Both the position numbers and the translations under genes were made by a program. A stretch of DNA of 64,000 bases from Bradyrhizobium sp. 139 (GTDB taxonomy: Bacteria > Pseudomonadota > Alphaproteobacteria > Rhizobiales > Xanthobacteraceae). The notes beneath the pieces were generated by a model that saw only the letters and a list, made by a program, of their open reading frames with translations, did no database searches and was not told the origin of the DNA. Of this stretch, positions 45,231 through 54,391 are shown piece after piece. Within the stretch, counting starts at the first letter, position 1; each line of letters begins with the position of its first letter. The stretch covers positions 62,001-126,000 of the forward strand of contig NZ_JADPKS010000051.1 in NCBI RefSeq assembly GCF_023074175.1, written 5' to 3'.

Positions 45231-45312
45231 GCATGTCGAGCAGGATGGTGACGAAGATGAAGGCGACCGCGCCGGACCGGCGCAGCGCCCTGCGCCATCG
45301 CCTCGCCGGCAT
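45217..45312 (-). pseudogene. 5' stump of an MFS (tetracycline-resistance-like) transporter gene
   Basis: Starting at the ATG at 45312, six bases after the der stop codon, the minus strand encodes a basic leader followed by GAVAFIFVTILLDMLA, the characteristic first membrane helix of the TCR/Tet-type MFS family (normally continuing LGLIIPVLP). After this the match ends abruptly near 45226 and no further MFS sequence is found in the window. The remaining roughly 370 codons are gone. It was probably the gene following der before the autotransporter region arrived. Confidence 0.6.
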
Positions 45313-45318
45313 CGTTGC

Positions 45319-46701
45319 TCACGACAATCGCTTGCGCTTGTGGGCGAAGGGGTTGGCCTTCTCGCGCAAGGTGATGCGCACCGGCGTACCCGGCAGCTCA
45401 AAGTTCTCGCGCATGGAATTGATCAGATAGCGCAAATACGACTGCGGCACCGCATCCGCGCGCGAGCAGAACAGCACGAAGCTCGGCGGCCGCGCCTTTG
45501 TCTGGGTGATATAGTTCAGCTTCAGCCTGCGGCCCGATACCGCGGGCGGAGGATTGGCCTGGACCGCCTGCTCGAACCAGCGGTTCAGCGCCGAGGTCGA
45601 CACGCGCCTGTTCCACAGCGCGTAGGCGTCCTGGATCGCCTGCATCAGCCGATCGATGCCCTCGCCCATCAGGCCGGAGACGGCGACGATCGGCACGCCC
45701 TTGACCTGCGGGAGCAGGTGGTCGGCATCCCTGCGCAAGCCCGAGATCGCGCCGCCGCCCTTGCTTTCCATCAGGTCCCATTTGTTGACGGCGAGCACGA
45801 CGGCGCGGCCTTCGCGCTCGATCAAATCGGCGATGCGGAGGTCCTGCTCCTCGAAGCGGTTCTGCGCATCCATCATCATCACGACGACTTCCGCAAAGCG
45901 CACCGCGCGCAGCGCATCCGCAACCGAGAGCTTTTCCAGCTTCTCCTCGATACGAGACCTGCGGCGCAGGCCGGCGGTGTCGAACACGCGAAACTCACGG
46001 CCCTTCCAGATGAGCTCGACCGCGATGGAATCGCGCGTGGTGCCGGCCTCCGGGCTGGTCAGCAGCCGCTCCTCGCCGAGCAGATGGTTGATGAAGGTCG
46101 ACTTGCCGGCATTGGGCCGACCGACGATGGCGACCCGGATCGGGCGCGTCGCGGCCTCCTCCTCCGTCAGCGGCTCGTCGTCCTCGTCCTCATCTTCGTC
46201 GACGGGCTCCGGCATCAGCTTGCTGAGCGCGTCGTAAAGCTCGCCCATGCCCTCGCCGTGCTCGGCCGAGATCTGGATGGGATCGCCGAGACCCAACGCA
46301 AAGGCCTCCATCGCGCCGGCATCGCCGTGCTTGCCCTCGCTTTTGTTGGCGACCAGTAGCACCGGCTTGTTGGCGCGGCGTGCGAAGTCGGCGAAGGCGC
46401 GATCAGTGGGCGTGAGGCCGGCGCGGGCGTCGACCACGAAGAACAGCGCGTCGGCCTGCGCGATCGCGGCCTCGGTCTGCTCCTGCATGCGCGCGGTCAG
46501 CGAGCCCTTGGCGCCCTCGTCGAGGCCGGCGGTATCGATGATGGTAAATTCGAGGTCGCCGAGCCTGGCCTCGCCTTCGCGGCGGTCGCGGGTGACGCCC
46601 GGCAGGTCATCGACGAGCGCGAGCTTCTGCCCAACCAGGCGGTTGAACAGCGTCGACTTGCCGACATTGGGTCGGCCGATAATAGCAATCGTGAAGGACA
46701 T
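45319..46701 (-). CDS. der: Ribosome biogenesis GTPase Der
   Basis: Der (EngA) has two consecutive GTPase domains and a KH-like C-terminal domain and is essential for 50S assembly. The 460-residue protein shows G1 motifs GRPNVGKST at 9-17 and GRPNAGKST near 193-201, both DxxG motifs (DTAGL twice), both NKxD-type motifs (NKSE and NKWD), and the basic end KRKRLS. An acidic DEDEDDE linker joins the domains. It follows the lipoprotein gene; downstream lies the MFS stump. Confidence 0.96.
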   Translation of the reverse strand: MSFTIAIIGRPNVGKSTLFNRLVGQKLALVDDLPGVTRDRREGEARLGDLEFTIIDTAGLDEGAKGSLTARMQEQTEAAIAQADALFFVVDARAGLTPTDRAFADFARRANKPVLLVANKSEGKHGDAGAMEAFALGLGDPIQISAEHGEGMGELYDALSKLMPEPVDEDEDEDDEPLTEEEAATRPIRVAIVGRPNAGKSTFINHLLGEERLLTSPEAGTTRDSIAVELIWKGREFRVFDTAGLRRRSRIEEKLEKLSVADALRAVRFAEVVVMMMDAQNRFEEQDLRIADLIEREGRAVVLAVNKWDLMESKGGGAISGLRRDADHLLPQVKGVPIVAVSGLMGEGIDRLMQAIQDAYALWNRRVSTSALNRWFEQAVQANPPPAVSGRRLKLNYITQTKARPPSFVLFCSRADAVPQSYLRYLINSMRENFELPGTPVRITLREKANPFAHKRKRLS

Positions 46702-46750
46702 CGGTCATTCGTGCGCTGCGAAGGCCGCGCCTGTCAATGTAATGAAGTGA

Positions 46751-47302
46751 TCAGCGCGAGAAGCTGCCGCTCGGCATCGGCGCCGGGAAAGCTCCCTGCG
46801 ATTGCTGCTGGGTGGTCTGGGTTGGTTGCGTCTGCTGGACGGGCTGATCCGGTGGCGGCGCGGTGGTGCGCTTGCGGACGATCTTCTGCTTGGGCGCAGG
46901 AGCGGCCGTGGGCGGCGCGGCCTCCGGCTGGGCCTCGCCGTCGACTTCGCCGGCAGGCGCCTCGGCTGGAGCGACCGCGGCAGCGGATGGCTGCTTCGAC
47001 TTCTTCGCCTTGGCCCCCTTGGCCGATTTCGCCGGCTCTGGCGGCGGTTCCGCGGGCAAAGCCGCAACGGCAGGTCCGTTCGGATCCGGCTGCTGCTGCG
47101 CGCCCTTGTACATCTCCCGCGGCACGCCCTGCTCGAGGCCCGGAACGCCCTCGGGGAAGACCGGCTTGCGGTCGCCCGGCAGCTTCTTCTTGGTGTCGAG
47201 GAAGTCGAGCATGTCGCTTGGATCGAAGCTGGAGCAGCCGCCCAGGATGCCCGTGAAGGCGATCAGGACGGCGGCTGCGATCAAGCGTGGCGTGCGGCGC
47301 AT
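46751..47302 (-). CDS. Proline-rich lipoprotein of unknown function
   Basis: The 183-residue protein has a lipoprotein signal with lipobox ILGGC (Cys23), a short conserved-looking segment (SSFDPSDMLDFLDTKKKLPGDRKPVFPEGVPG) and then Ala/Pro/Lys/Gln-rich low complexity to the end. It occupies the place between yfgM-like and der genes where many proteobacteria have bamB, but it is not a BamB propeller. Possibly an envelope-assembly accessory; that is inference from position only. Confidence 0.8.
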   Translation of the reverse strand: MRRTPRLIAAAVLIAFTGILGGCSSFDPSDMLDFLDTKKKLPGDRKPVFPEGVPGLEQGVPREMYKGAQQQPDPNGPAVAALPAEPPPEPAKSAKGAKAKKSKQPSAAAVAPAEAPAGEVDGEAQPEAAPPTAAPAPKQKIVRKRTTAPPPDQPVQQTQPTQTTQQQSQGAFPAPMPSGSFSR

Positions 47303-47334
47303 CTTGGTGTCTCGTTTACGTCAGAGAGCCGTCA

Positions 47335-47988
47335 TCAGCTTTTGGCAACGGGCGGCAGCAGGGCCTGGAGTGCCTCGGCACGTGAGCGCAAACCAGGCGG
47401 CGTTTCGCCATCCTCGGCAATCGCGTCGAGCCATTTGCGGGCCGCGGTCATGTCGTTATTGCGCCAGGCCGACAGCGCCAGCATCTCGCGGGCGCTGTGA
47501 CGAAAAGTGGACTTGGGCGCAGCGGAGGACTCCAGCCGCTGCTGCATGTCGGCATAGGACGCGCTGTCGACCAGCAAGCCGGCCGCGCGGATCTTCGCCA
47601 GATCCTGCCACTCGCCGCCGACGCCGCGATCAGCGGCGATGTCGTCAAACATCTTGGCAGCCGCCTTGGGATCGCGGGGCGCCGCCTCGGCCGCAGCACG
47701 CAACCGCGCGAGGGTACGATAGCCCGAGGGAGCCTTGGCGGCGAGCTCGGTGAAGGCGGCCTCGGCCTCGGCGTGCTTGTCCTGGTCGGACAGCTCAGCA
47801 GCCTTCTCGAAGGCGGCGCCGGCCTCGGCGGCTTTCTTGCCCTCGAGATACTGATAGCCGCGCCAGCCACCGACGGCGGCCACGACCAGCACCATCAAGG
47901 CGATAAAGAAGATCGAATACTTATCCCACAGCTTCTTGAGCTGTTCGCGACGTACTTCCTCGTCGACTTCGTCAAATAATTCAGACAC
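47335..47988 (-). CDS. YfgM-like TPR membrane protein
   Basis: The 217-residue protein has a charged cytoplasmic N terminus (SELFDEVDEEVRREQ), one membrane segment (about 25-47) and a periplasmic TPR_21-type helical domain. The E. coli homologue YfgM is an ancillary SecYEG partner that links translocation to periplasmic chaperones. The start is GTG at 47988. Gene order yfgM-lipoprotein-der is conserved in outline with yfgM-bamB-der. Confidence 0.85.
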   Translation of the reverse strand: MSELFDEVDEEVRREQLKKLWDKYSIFFIALMVLVVAAVGGWRGYQYLEGKKAAEAGAAFEKAAELSDQDKHAEAEAAFTELAAKAPSGYRTLARLRAAAEAAPRDPKAAAKMFDDIAADRGVGGEWQDLAKIRAAGLLVDSASYADMQQRLESSAAPKSTFRHSAREMLALSAWRNNDMTAARKWLDAIAEDGETPPGLRSRAEALQALLPPVAKS

Positions 47989-48154
47989 TTATGCTAATCC
48001 CATGCCCGTCCGGGTGCGCGCGCCAAAGCGTTCGCGTCAAGAATCCCGTCCCCACGTCGCGGCGAGGTACCCTAACGATATGGCGCTGGCAAGGCAAAGC
48101 GAGCCCAATCAAGGCGTTAACCACCCGGGCGAGCCCGGTGACCGCCTGCCCGGC

Positions 48155-49747
48155 TCAGGCTCCGAAGAGCTCCCGCAGCTGCCGCTTCAGCACCTTGCCA
48201 TTGGCGTTGCGCGGCAACGGCTCGGCGGTGATCGCCATGGTTTCGGGGACCTTGTAGTCGGACAGCCGCTCCGCACACCAGGCCCGCAAGGCCTCGCTGG
48301 CCACCGGCGCGCGCGTCACGACCACGGCGTGGACGCGCTCGCCCAGCACCGGGCACGCCTTGGCAATGATCGCGCTCTCGACCACGGCGGGATGGCCCGC
48401 CAGCACGGATTCGACCTCGGCCGAGTAGATCTTCAGTCCGCCGCGATTGATCATGTCCTTCTGCCGGTCGAACACGCGGACAAACCCTTCCGCATCGACC
48501 GAGCCGAGATCGCCGGAGTGCCAGAATCCGCCAGTAAAACTTTCGGCCGTGGCCTTCGGGTTATTCCAGTAGCCCCTGATGACGGAGGCGCTCTGGATCC
48601 AGAGCTCGCCGATCTCGCCATGCGGCAGCTCGCGCCCATCCGTTCCCATCGCGACAATGCGCGCACCGGGGCACGGCAAGCCGACGCTGTCGATATGGCT
48701 CGCCGTCAACTCGCCCGGCATGATCGTCGAGGGCGATGTCGTTTCGGTCGAGCCGTAGCAGTTTGCCAGCTTGAGGCCGGGAATCGTCGCCTTGAGCTTC
48801 TCGATCATGGCCACCGGCATCGGCGCACCGCCGAAGCCACCGATGCGCCAGCTCGAGAGATCGTAGCTGCCGAAATCGGGCTGGAGCAGGCAGAGATTGT
48901 ACATCGCCGGCACCATCACCGTGTAGGTGACGCGCTCGTGCGCGGCGAGCTTGAGATAATCCGCGGCCTTGAACTCCGGCATGATGATCAGCGCGCCGCC
49001 GCAGCGGATCATGGTCGTGATGTTGGCGACCACGCCGGTGACATGGCCGAGCGGCACCGCCGCGATCGAGCGGTCCACTTCCGTCAATTGCAGGCAGGAG
49101 ACGAACACCATCGAGGAGTGGACGATGTTGCAATGAGCCAGCATCGCGCCCTTCGGCTTGCCTGTCGTGCCCGAGGTATAGAGGATCATCGCCGTCTCCT
49201 CCTCGCCAACCTCGACCGGCGCCGGTGCCGGTGGATTGTCGGCAAGCGCGGCGAAACCCGACAGGGCCGGATCGCTGTCGATGGCGATGCGGTGGATCAC
49301 ATCGGGCACATCCCGCGCATCGGGCAGCCGCTCGGCGAGCGCCGCTTCGTGGATCAGGATCCTGGCGCCGCAATCGGTGAGGACATAAGCAATTTCCGGC
49401 TTCTGCTGGCGTGTGCCGAGCAGCACCGTCACCAGCCCCTCATGCGCGGCGGCAAACAACAGCAGCGGAAATTCGATGCGGTTGCCGAGCAGGATCGCCA
49501 CGCGGTCGCCGCGCTGCAGGCCGAGCTTGCGAAAACCGGCTGCGATCCGCGCAGCCTGCTCCACCGTCTGCCGCCAGCTCAGCCGTACATTGCCTGAGAT
49601 CAGCGCTTCGCCATCGGCATTACGGGCGCAAGCGTCCGCGATCATCGCCCACAGGTTCGCCGGCCGGTCGCAGAAGGCCGGCACCACACGATTGCCAAAG
49701 CGCGCCTCGAGCCGCATCGGCGGGATCTGAGATTGCGACCAGTCCAT
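48155..49747 (-). CDS. AMP-forming acyl-CoA synthetase family protein
   Basis: The 530-residue ANL-superfamily enzyme activates a carboxylic acid as its CoA thioester through an adenylate. It has the A3 motif YTSGTTGKPKGAM, the A5 motif NCYGSTETT, the A7 motif HSGDLGSVD and the A10 lysine motif PRNANGKVLKRQL. The substrate cannot be told from sequence. I placed the start at the ATG at 49747 (MDWSQSQ); a GTG at 49777 would add ten residues. No neighbouring CoA-metabolism genes. Confidence 0.88.
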   Translation of the reverse strand: MDWSQSQIPPMRLEARFGNRVVPAFCDRPANLWAMIADACARNADGEALISGNVRLSWRQTVEQAARIAAGFRKLGLQRGDRVAILLGNRIEFPLLLFAAAHEGLVTVLLGTRQQKPEIAYVLTDCGARILIHEAALAERLPDARDVPDVIHRIAIDSDPALSGFAALADNPPAPAPVEVGEEETAMILYTSGTTGKPKGAMLAHCNIVHSSMVFVSCLQLTEVDRSIAAVPLGHVTGVVANITTMIRCGGALIIMPEFKAADYLKLAAHERVTYTVMVPAMYNLCLLQPDFGSYDLSSWRIGGFGGAPMPVAMIEKLKATIPGLKLANCYGSTETTSPSTIMPGELTASHIDSVGLPCPGARIVAMGTDGRELPHGEIGELWIQSASVIRGYWNNPKATAESFTGGFWHSGDLGSVDAEGFVRVFDRQKDMINRGGLKIYSAEVESVLAGHPAVVESAIIAKACPVLGERVHAVVVTRAPVASEALRAWCAERLSDYKVPETMAITAEPLPRNANGKVLKRQLRELFGA

Positions 49748-49824
49748 CGGGATGCCCTGAGCTTGTTGCTTTGTCACCTTCCGCGCACGGGTGCGCGGCG
49801 CTGTCTTGCGCTGATCGGCTGCGG

Positions 49825-50409
49825 TTACACGCCCACCACGGGAACACCGATCACAACAGGATGGAACGCAAATGCCAGCGCCAGATAGGCTACAACGCCG
49901 ACCGCGACCGCGATCAGATCATTGGCGACACCGCCCACCGGGATCGGCGGGGCGCCGCCATCGGTGCGACGCTTCAGCGTAATGCGATCATACACCGCCC
50001 AGCCCAGGAAGGAGCCGAACAGGATGATGGAGCCGAGATCGCCATTGGCCAAAAGATGCGCAGCCGCCCACAGCTTGATACCGGCCAGCATCGGATGCTT
50101 CAGCGTCGCATAGATGCGGCCGCGCAGATATGACGCAACCACCAGGATGACCGCGGGCAGCATCAGCGCGAGCGTGATGTGCTTCAGCGCCTTCGGCGGA
50201 TACCAGACGTCGATCCAGCCCGTCGCACGGTAGTGGGCGAAGCCCCAGATGATCAACACGAGCCCCGCAAGCGAAGCAAACGAATAAAGGAGCTTGTAGG
50301 TCCCCTCGCCCAGTCTTGCGATCGCCTGCGCGCGCGCCTCGCGTTTGGTGGTGAACACATGCACCGAAAAAAACAGCGCAAGCCCCAGGATCATAACCAG
50401 CAGACCCAC
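49825..50409 (-). CDS. nnrU: NnrU family membrane protein
   Basis: The 194-residue protein has five to six membrane segments and the NnrU pattern: an N-terminal helix followed by FFSVHVFTTKREARA, the central HPMLAGIKLWAAAHLLANGD motif and the WAVYDRI segment. NnrU was first linked to nitric oxide reduction in denitrifiers and is related to isoprenylcysteine methyltransferase-like membrane proteins; the biochemical role is unproved. GTG start at 50409 with GGGGAG upstream. Confidence 0.88.
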   Translation of the reverse strand: MGLLVMILGLALFFSVHVFTTKREARAQAIARLGEGTYKLLYSFASLAGLVLIIWGFAHYRATGWIDVWYPPKALKHITLALMLPAVILVVASYLRGRIYATLKHPMLAGIKLWAAAHLLANGDLGSIILFGSFLGWAVYDRITLKRRTDGGAPPIPVGGVANDLIAVAVGVVAYLALAFAFHPVVIGVPVVGV

Positions 50410-50474
50410 AACATTCTCCCCTCAACCAGCGCCCCGCAATGGCGTATCATCGATTGGCAGCCGGTCGCAACTCT

Positions 50475-50585
50475 CACTCCTCGTGGTGAGCAGGCGCGTC
50501 AGCGCCGTCGCGAAGCATCCGCGCTGCAGCAGAGGGGCCTGCATCCGTAGAGACGCGCGCGAAGAGCGCGCTCCTCAGGATGAGG
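50475..50585. repeat. Pair of Bradyrhizobium-type short intergenic palindromes
   Basis: Reading the minus strand, CCTCATCCTGAGGAGCGCGC is followed by TCTTCGCGCGCGTCTC and GGATG, a palindromic element extremely common between bradyrhizobial genes. A second, more diverged unit (CTCGTGGTGAGCAGGCGCGT and GAAGCATCC) lies beside it at 50475-50520. The stretch 50410-50605 has no gene. Confidence 0.65.
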
Positions 50586-50605
50586 GGATAGCCCTCAATG
50601 GCAGA

Positions 50606-51184
50606 CTACTTGTTGAGCTCCCGGTTATCGACATAGCGGATCGCGATCGGACGCCCCGCCAGAGCGCCGCCAAGACCGGTGCTGAATTTCAATGGCAGGC
50701 AGGCGTTCAGCGATGAATTGATGGCGTTGAGATAGGTCGTTCGGGTATCGGCGGGGACGCCCGCGGTCGCATATGTCAGGCGCGGCGGACCGATCAGACC
50801 ACCCGCCTTGTTGAAGCTGAAGCGCACCGCCATCTGCATGCCTGCGCGCGCGTTGTCTGACGGCGGCGACCAGCAACTGCGCAGCTCGGCGAAGAGGTCG
50901 CCGATCGTGTCGAGGTCGCGATCGGGCTTGTGATATTTGGCGCGATCGGCCTCCGCCGGCACGCTTTCAATCGTGAGCTGGAGATTCTGGCCGTAGGGGT
51001 AATCGATCTCTGGAATGCAGGGGCCGGGTTCGAGCACGCTGCAATAGGACGGCGTGCAGGGGCGGCTGTCGAGCACGCTGCACGGTTCGTGGGCAAACGG
51101 GATCGGATTGATCTGGCGGCGCTGCGCGTCGGCGGCAACGGTCGAGATCGCCAGCAAGAGAAAAATAAGGATGCCGCGCCACAT
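50606..51184 (-). CDS. Secreted protein of unknown function with TonB/TolA-C-like end
   Basis: The 192-residue protein has a signal peptide (about 1-20, ending AADAQ), a Cys/Pro-rich segment (EPCSVLDSRPCTPSYCSV...PGPC) and a C-terminal region from about residue 95 (LRSCWSPPSDNARAGMQM ... LNACLPLKF) that has the strand pattern of periplasmic TonB/TolA C-terminal domains. The assignment is tentative. The start could also be the GTG at 51205; neither has a good ribosome site. Confidence 0.7.
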   Translation of the reverse strand: MWRGILIFLLLAISTVAADAQRRQINPIPFAHEPCSVLDSRPCTPSYCSVLEPGPCIPEIDYPYGQNLQLTIESVPAEADRAKYHKPDRDLDTIGDLFAELRSCWSPPSDNARAGMQMAVRFSFNKAGGLIGPPRLTYATAGVPADTRTTYLNAINSSLNACLPLKFSTGLGGALAGRPIAIRYVDNRELNK

Positions 51185-51285
51185 GATGCGAGCTCGCACT
51201 GACACGTCAGAAACGTGGCATCGTCCGTGAACGCGTCAAGTCCATGTGCGTTCACATGCTCGCGCGCGAACGGCCGAAGCGCCCC

Positions 51286-52905
51286 CTACGCCTTCTTCTT
51301 CACGTCCTTGACGTTGGTGAACTCGATCCCCTCGGCGCGCTCCCGGGCATAGCCGAGATAGAACTCGTTCCTCGCCAGATACACGGGATCGCCGTCGACA
51401 TCGTCCGCAATGCTCGATGTGTTGGCTGCGATGAAGGTGTCGAGCTTCTTGCGGTCGTCCGAGGAGACCCAGCGCGCGAGCTGGAACTCGCTGATCTCGA
51501 ACTCCACTGGCAGCGAATATTCAGCATCGAGCCGTGCCTTCAGCACGTCAAGCTGGAGCGCGCCGACGACACCGACCAGCGCCGGCGCACCGTCGCGCGG
51601 GCGGAACACCTGCACCACGCCCTCTTCCGACATCTGCTGAAGCGCTTCCTTCAGCTTTTTCGCCTTCATCGCGTCGGTAAGACGCACGCGGCGGACGATT
51701 TCCGGCGCGAAGCTCGGTACGCCGACGAAGGTGAAATCCTCGCCCTCCGTCAGCGTATCGCCAATGCGCAGCGTGCCGTGATTGGGGATGCCGACGACGT
51801 CGCCGGCGAAGGCTTCGTCCGCGACCGAACGGTCCTGTGCGAAGAAGAATTGCGGGCTCGACAGCGGCATGCTCTTGCCGGTGCGCACCAGCTTGGCCTT
51901 CATGCCGCGGCTTAGTTTTCCAGAGCACAGCCGCGCGAAGGCAATACGGTCGCGGTGGTTCGGATCCATGTTGGCCTGGATCTTGAACACGAAGGCGCTC
52001 ATGCGCGGATCGGTCGCTTCAATCTTGCGCTGGTCGCTCTCTTGCGCGCGCGGCTCGGGCGCGAATTTGCCGAGGCCTTCCAGGAGGTCGCCGACGCCGA
52101 AATTGCGCAGCGCGCTGCCGAAATAGACCGGCGTCAGATGGCCCTCGCGAAACGCAGCGAGCTCGAATGGTTTTGAGGCTTCGGTGACGAGCTCGAGCTC
52201 GTCCTTCACCGCGGACAGGTCGAGGTTCGCGTTGAGCTTGCCGAGCTCGGCGATCTCGATCTGCTGCGCTGCGCCGGTTTTGGCGCCGCCGCCTTCGAGC
52301 AGGCGCACGCCGCCATTGACGACGTCATACGTGCCGAGGAAGTCGCGGCCGCGGCCGACCGGCCAGGTCATTGGCGTGGTGTCGAGCGCCAGCGTCTTCT
52401 CGATCTCGTCGAGCAGCTCGAACACGTCGCGGCTCTCGCGGTCCATCTTGTTGATGAAGGTGATGATCGGGATGTCGCGAAGGCGGCAGACCTCGAACAG
52501 TTTTCGGGTGCGCGCCTCGATGCCCTTGGCGGCGTCGATCACCATGACGGCGGAATCGACTGCGGTCAGCGTGCGGTAGGTGTCTTCCGAAAAGTCTTCG
52601 TGGCCCGGCGTGTCCAGCAGGTTGAACACGAGGCCCTCGAACTCGAAGGTCATGACCGAGGTCACGACCGAGATGCCGCGCTCGCGCTCGATCTTCATCC
52701 AGTCCGAGCGCGTGTTGCGCCGCTCGCCCTTGGCCTTGACCTGGCCTGCCAGATTGATGGCGCCGCCGAACAGCAGCAGCTTCTCGGTCAGCGTGGTCTT
52801 GCCGGCATCCGGATGCGAGATGATCGCAAAGGTGCGCCGCCGCGACACTTCAGCGGCAAGCGGGGAACGGGCCGATGATTCGGCTGGAATGGCGATGTCG
52901 GACAT
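51286..52905 (-). CDS. prfC: Peptide chain release factor 3
   Basis: This translational GTPase recycles RF1 and RF2 after termination. The 539-residue protein has the P-loop HPDAGKTT, the switch segment RGISVVTSVM, DTPGHEDFSEDTYR, NKMDR, and a C-terminal half typical of RF3 rather than EF-G (GVVGALQLDVLKARL). Divergent from the gdx copy 2, with a 156-base gap that carries a riboswitch for the latter. Confidence 0.96.
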   Translation of the reverse strand: MSDIAIPAESSARSPLAAEVSRRRTFAIISHPDAGKTTLTEKLLLFGGAINLAGQVKAKGERRNTRSDWMKIERERGISVVTSVMTFEFEGLVFNLLDTPGHEDFSEDTYRTLTAVDSAVMVIDAAKGIEARTRKLFEVCRLRDIPIITFINKMDRESRDVFELLDEIEKTLALDTTPMTWPVGRGRDFLGTYDVVNGGVRLLEGGGAKTGAAQQIEIAELGKLNANLDLSAVKDELELVTEASKPFELAAFREGHLTPVYFGSALRNFGVGDLLEGLGKFAPEPRAQESDQRKIEATDPRMSAFVFKIQANMDPNHRDRIAFARLCSGKLSRGMKAKLVRTGKSMPLSSPQFFFAQDRSVADEAFAGDVVGIPNHGTLRIGDTLTEGEDFTFVGVPSFAPEIVRRVRLTDAMKAKKLKEALQQMSEEGVVQVFRPRDGAPALVGVVGALQLDVLKARLDAEYSLPVEFEISEFQLARWVSSDDRKKLDTFIAANTSSIADDVDGDPVYLARNEFYLGYARERAEGIEFTNVKDVKKKA

Positions 52906-52991
52906 TGCGGCAGCGTTTGGCAGGGAAAATGGGCTCGGGCAAGCCTCATTTGGTGATTGCGGAGCCCTTCGGCCAGTCCCATATCGGCCTT

Positions 52992-53043
52992 GGAAGGACG
53001 GCCTTCCTGCCGATCAGCACATCAGCCGCGGGGACGACCCTGC
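52992..53043 (+). promoter_or_regulatory. Guanidine-II (mini-ykkC) riboswitch before gdx copy 2
   Basis: Two small hairpins are visible: GGAAGG-ACGG-CCTTCC at 52992-53007 and GCGGGG-ACGA-CCCTGC at 53028-53043, joined by 20 bases. Both have the ACGR tetraloop that defines mini-ykkC RNAs, in which two loops kiss and bind two guanidinium ions. The ribosome site GGAGGG at 53051-53056 follows the second stem by seven bases, and gdx starts at 53062. Guanidine-II riboswitches most often control SugE/Gdx genes, exactly as here. The Shine-Dalgarno is presumably freed when ligand binds. Confidence 0.9.
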
Positions 53044-53061
53044 CTTGAATGGAGGGTCGTC

Positions 53062-53376
53062 ATGGCCTGGAGCATCCTGTTCGTTGCCGGTCTGCTCGAA
53101 ATCGCCTGGGCGATCGGTCTCAAATACACCGAAGGCTTTACCAAGCTCGTTCCGTCCGTCCTCACGCTCGCGGCCATGGCCGGCAGCATCCTCCTGCTCG
53201 GGTTCGCCCTGAAGACGCTGCCGATTGGAACCGCCTATGCGGTCTGGACCGGCATCGGCGCGGTCGGCACCGCGGCGCTCGGCATCGTCCTGTTCGGCGA
53301 GCCCGCCACTGCGTTCCGCCTCGCCAGCATCGGGCTGATCGTCTCCGGCATCATCGGGCTGAAGCTCGTCACCTGA
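53062..53376 (+). CDS. gdx: SMR-family guanidinium exporter (Gdx/SugE), copy 2
   Basis: A 104-residue four-helix SMR protein, close in sequence along its whole length to copy 1 at 32789. The coupling Glu13 ([11 protein letters not shown]) and the Gdx hallmark WTGIGAVG are present. Its leader is a guanidine-II riboswitch, which strongly supports guanidinium as the physiological substrate instead of the quaternary ammonium compounds often named in annotations. The stop codon overlaps the end of the convergent pit gene by eight bases. Confidence 0.95.
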   Translation: MAWSILFVAGLLEIAWAIGLKYTEGFTKLVPSVLTLAAMAGSILLLGFALKTLPIGTAYAVWTGIGAVGTAALGIVLFGEPATAFRLASIGLIVSGIIGLKLVT

Positions 53377-54376
53377 CGAAAATCTTGACCGCCCACCAGG
53401 ACAGCGCCGCGACGATGGCCGAGGCCGGCATCGTGATCACCCAAGCATAGACGATTGAGCTCGCGACGTTCCAGCGCACCGCCGAGAGGCGGCGGGCGGC
53501 ACCGACGCCGACGATCGCGCCGGTGATGGTGTGGGTGGTCGAGACGGGAACCCCGAGGAAGGTCGCCATGAACAGGGTCGCGGCGCCGCCGGTTTCGGCG
53601 CAAAAGCCCTGCATCGGCGTCAGCTTTGTAATCCGCAATCCCATGGTGCGCACAATGCGCCAACCGCCCATCAGCGTTCCCATCGCCATCGCCGCCTGGC
53701 ACGATAGCACCACCCAGAACGGGACGAAGAATTCGCCGCCGAGATGGCCCTGCGAATAGAGCAGTACGGCGATGATGCCCATGGTCTTCTGCGCGTCGTT
53801 GCCGCCATGGCCGAGCGAATAGAGCGAGGCGGAGGCAAATTGCAGGATGCGGAAGGCACGATCCACCGCAAAGGGTGTGGAGCGCACCGAGGCCCAGGAG
53901 ACGATCGCGACCAGTACCATTGCGAGCAGGAAGCCGACGAGCGGAGACAGCACGATTGCAATCACCGTCTTGGACAATCCGCTCCAGACCGCCGCCGAGA
54001 GCCCCGCTTTGGCCACGCCCGCACCGAATAGCCCCCCGATCAATGCGTGAGACGAGGAGGACGGGATGCCGAGCGCCCAGGTGACGAGGTTCCAGACGAT
54101 GGCGCCGACGAGGGCCGCAAAGATCACCTGGGCATCGACGATCGCCGGATCGATGATGCCGGTGCCGATGGTCTGGGCGACGTGCAGACCGAACACCATG
54201 AAGGCGACGAAGTTGAAGAACGCGGCCCAGAACACCGCGAATTGCGGCCGCAGCACGCGGGTCGAGACGATGGTCGCGATCGAATTGGCGGCGTCGTGCA
54301 GGCCGTTCAGGAAGTCGAACAGCAGCGCGACGGCAATCAGTCCGACCAGGACGGGAAGACCCAACGCAGCATCCAC
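53369..54376 (-). CDS. pit: Low-affinity inorganic phosphate transporter (PiT family)
   Basis: The 335-residue protein has about nine membrane segments and the duplicated PiT signature: [23 protein letters not shown] near the N terminus and [20 protein letters not shown] near the C terminus, plus [10 protein letters not shown] in the middle. It moves metal phosphate with cations. The start is GTG at 54376, 15 bases after the DUF47 gene; the pair corresponds to orfA-pit of Sinorhizobium meliloti, which is repressed by PhoB. Confidence 0.94.
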   Translation of the reverse strand: MDAALGLPVLVGLIAVALLFDFLNGLHDAANSIATIVSTRVLRPQFAVFWAAFFNFVAFMVFGLHVAQTIGTGIIDPAIVDAQVIFAALVGAIVWNLVTWALGIPSSSSHALIGGLFGAGVAKAGLSAAVWSGLSKTVIAIVLSPLVGFLLAMVLVAIVSWASVRSTPFAVDRAFRILQFASASLYSLGHGGNDAQKTMGIIAVLLYSQGHLGGEFFVPFWVVLSCQAAMAMGTLMGGWRIVRTMGLRITKLTPMQGFCAETGGAATLFMATFLGVPVSTTHTITGAIVGVGAARRLSAVRWNVASSIVYAWVITMPASAIVAALSWWAVKIFVR

Positions 54377-54391
54377 GGCGCGGCCCCTGCC

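Noticed and set aside
46751..47302. BamB between the yfgM-like gene and der
   Set aside because: The position fits, but the protein is a 183-residue proline-rich lipoprotein with no beta-propeller repeats.
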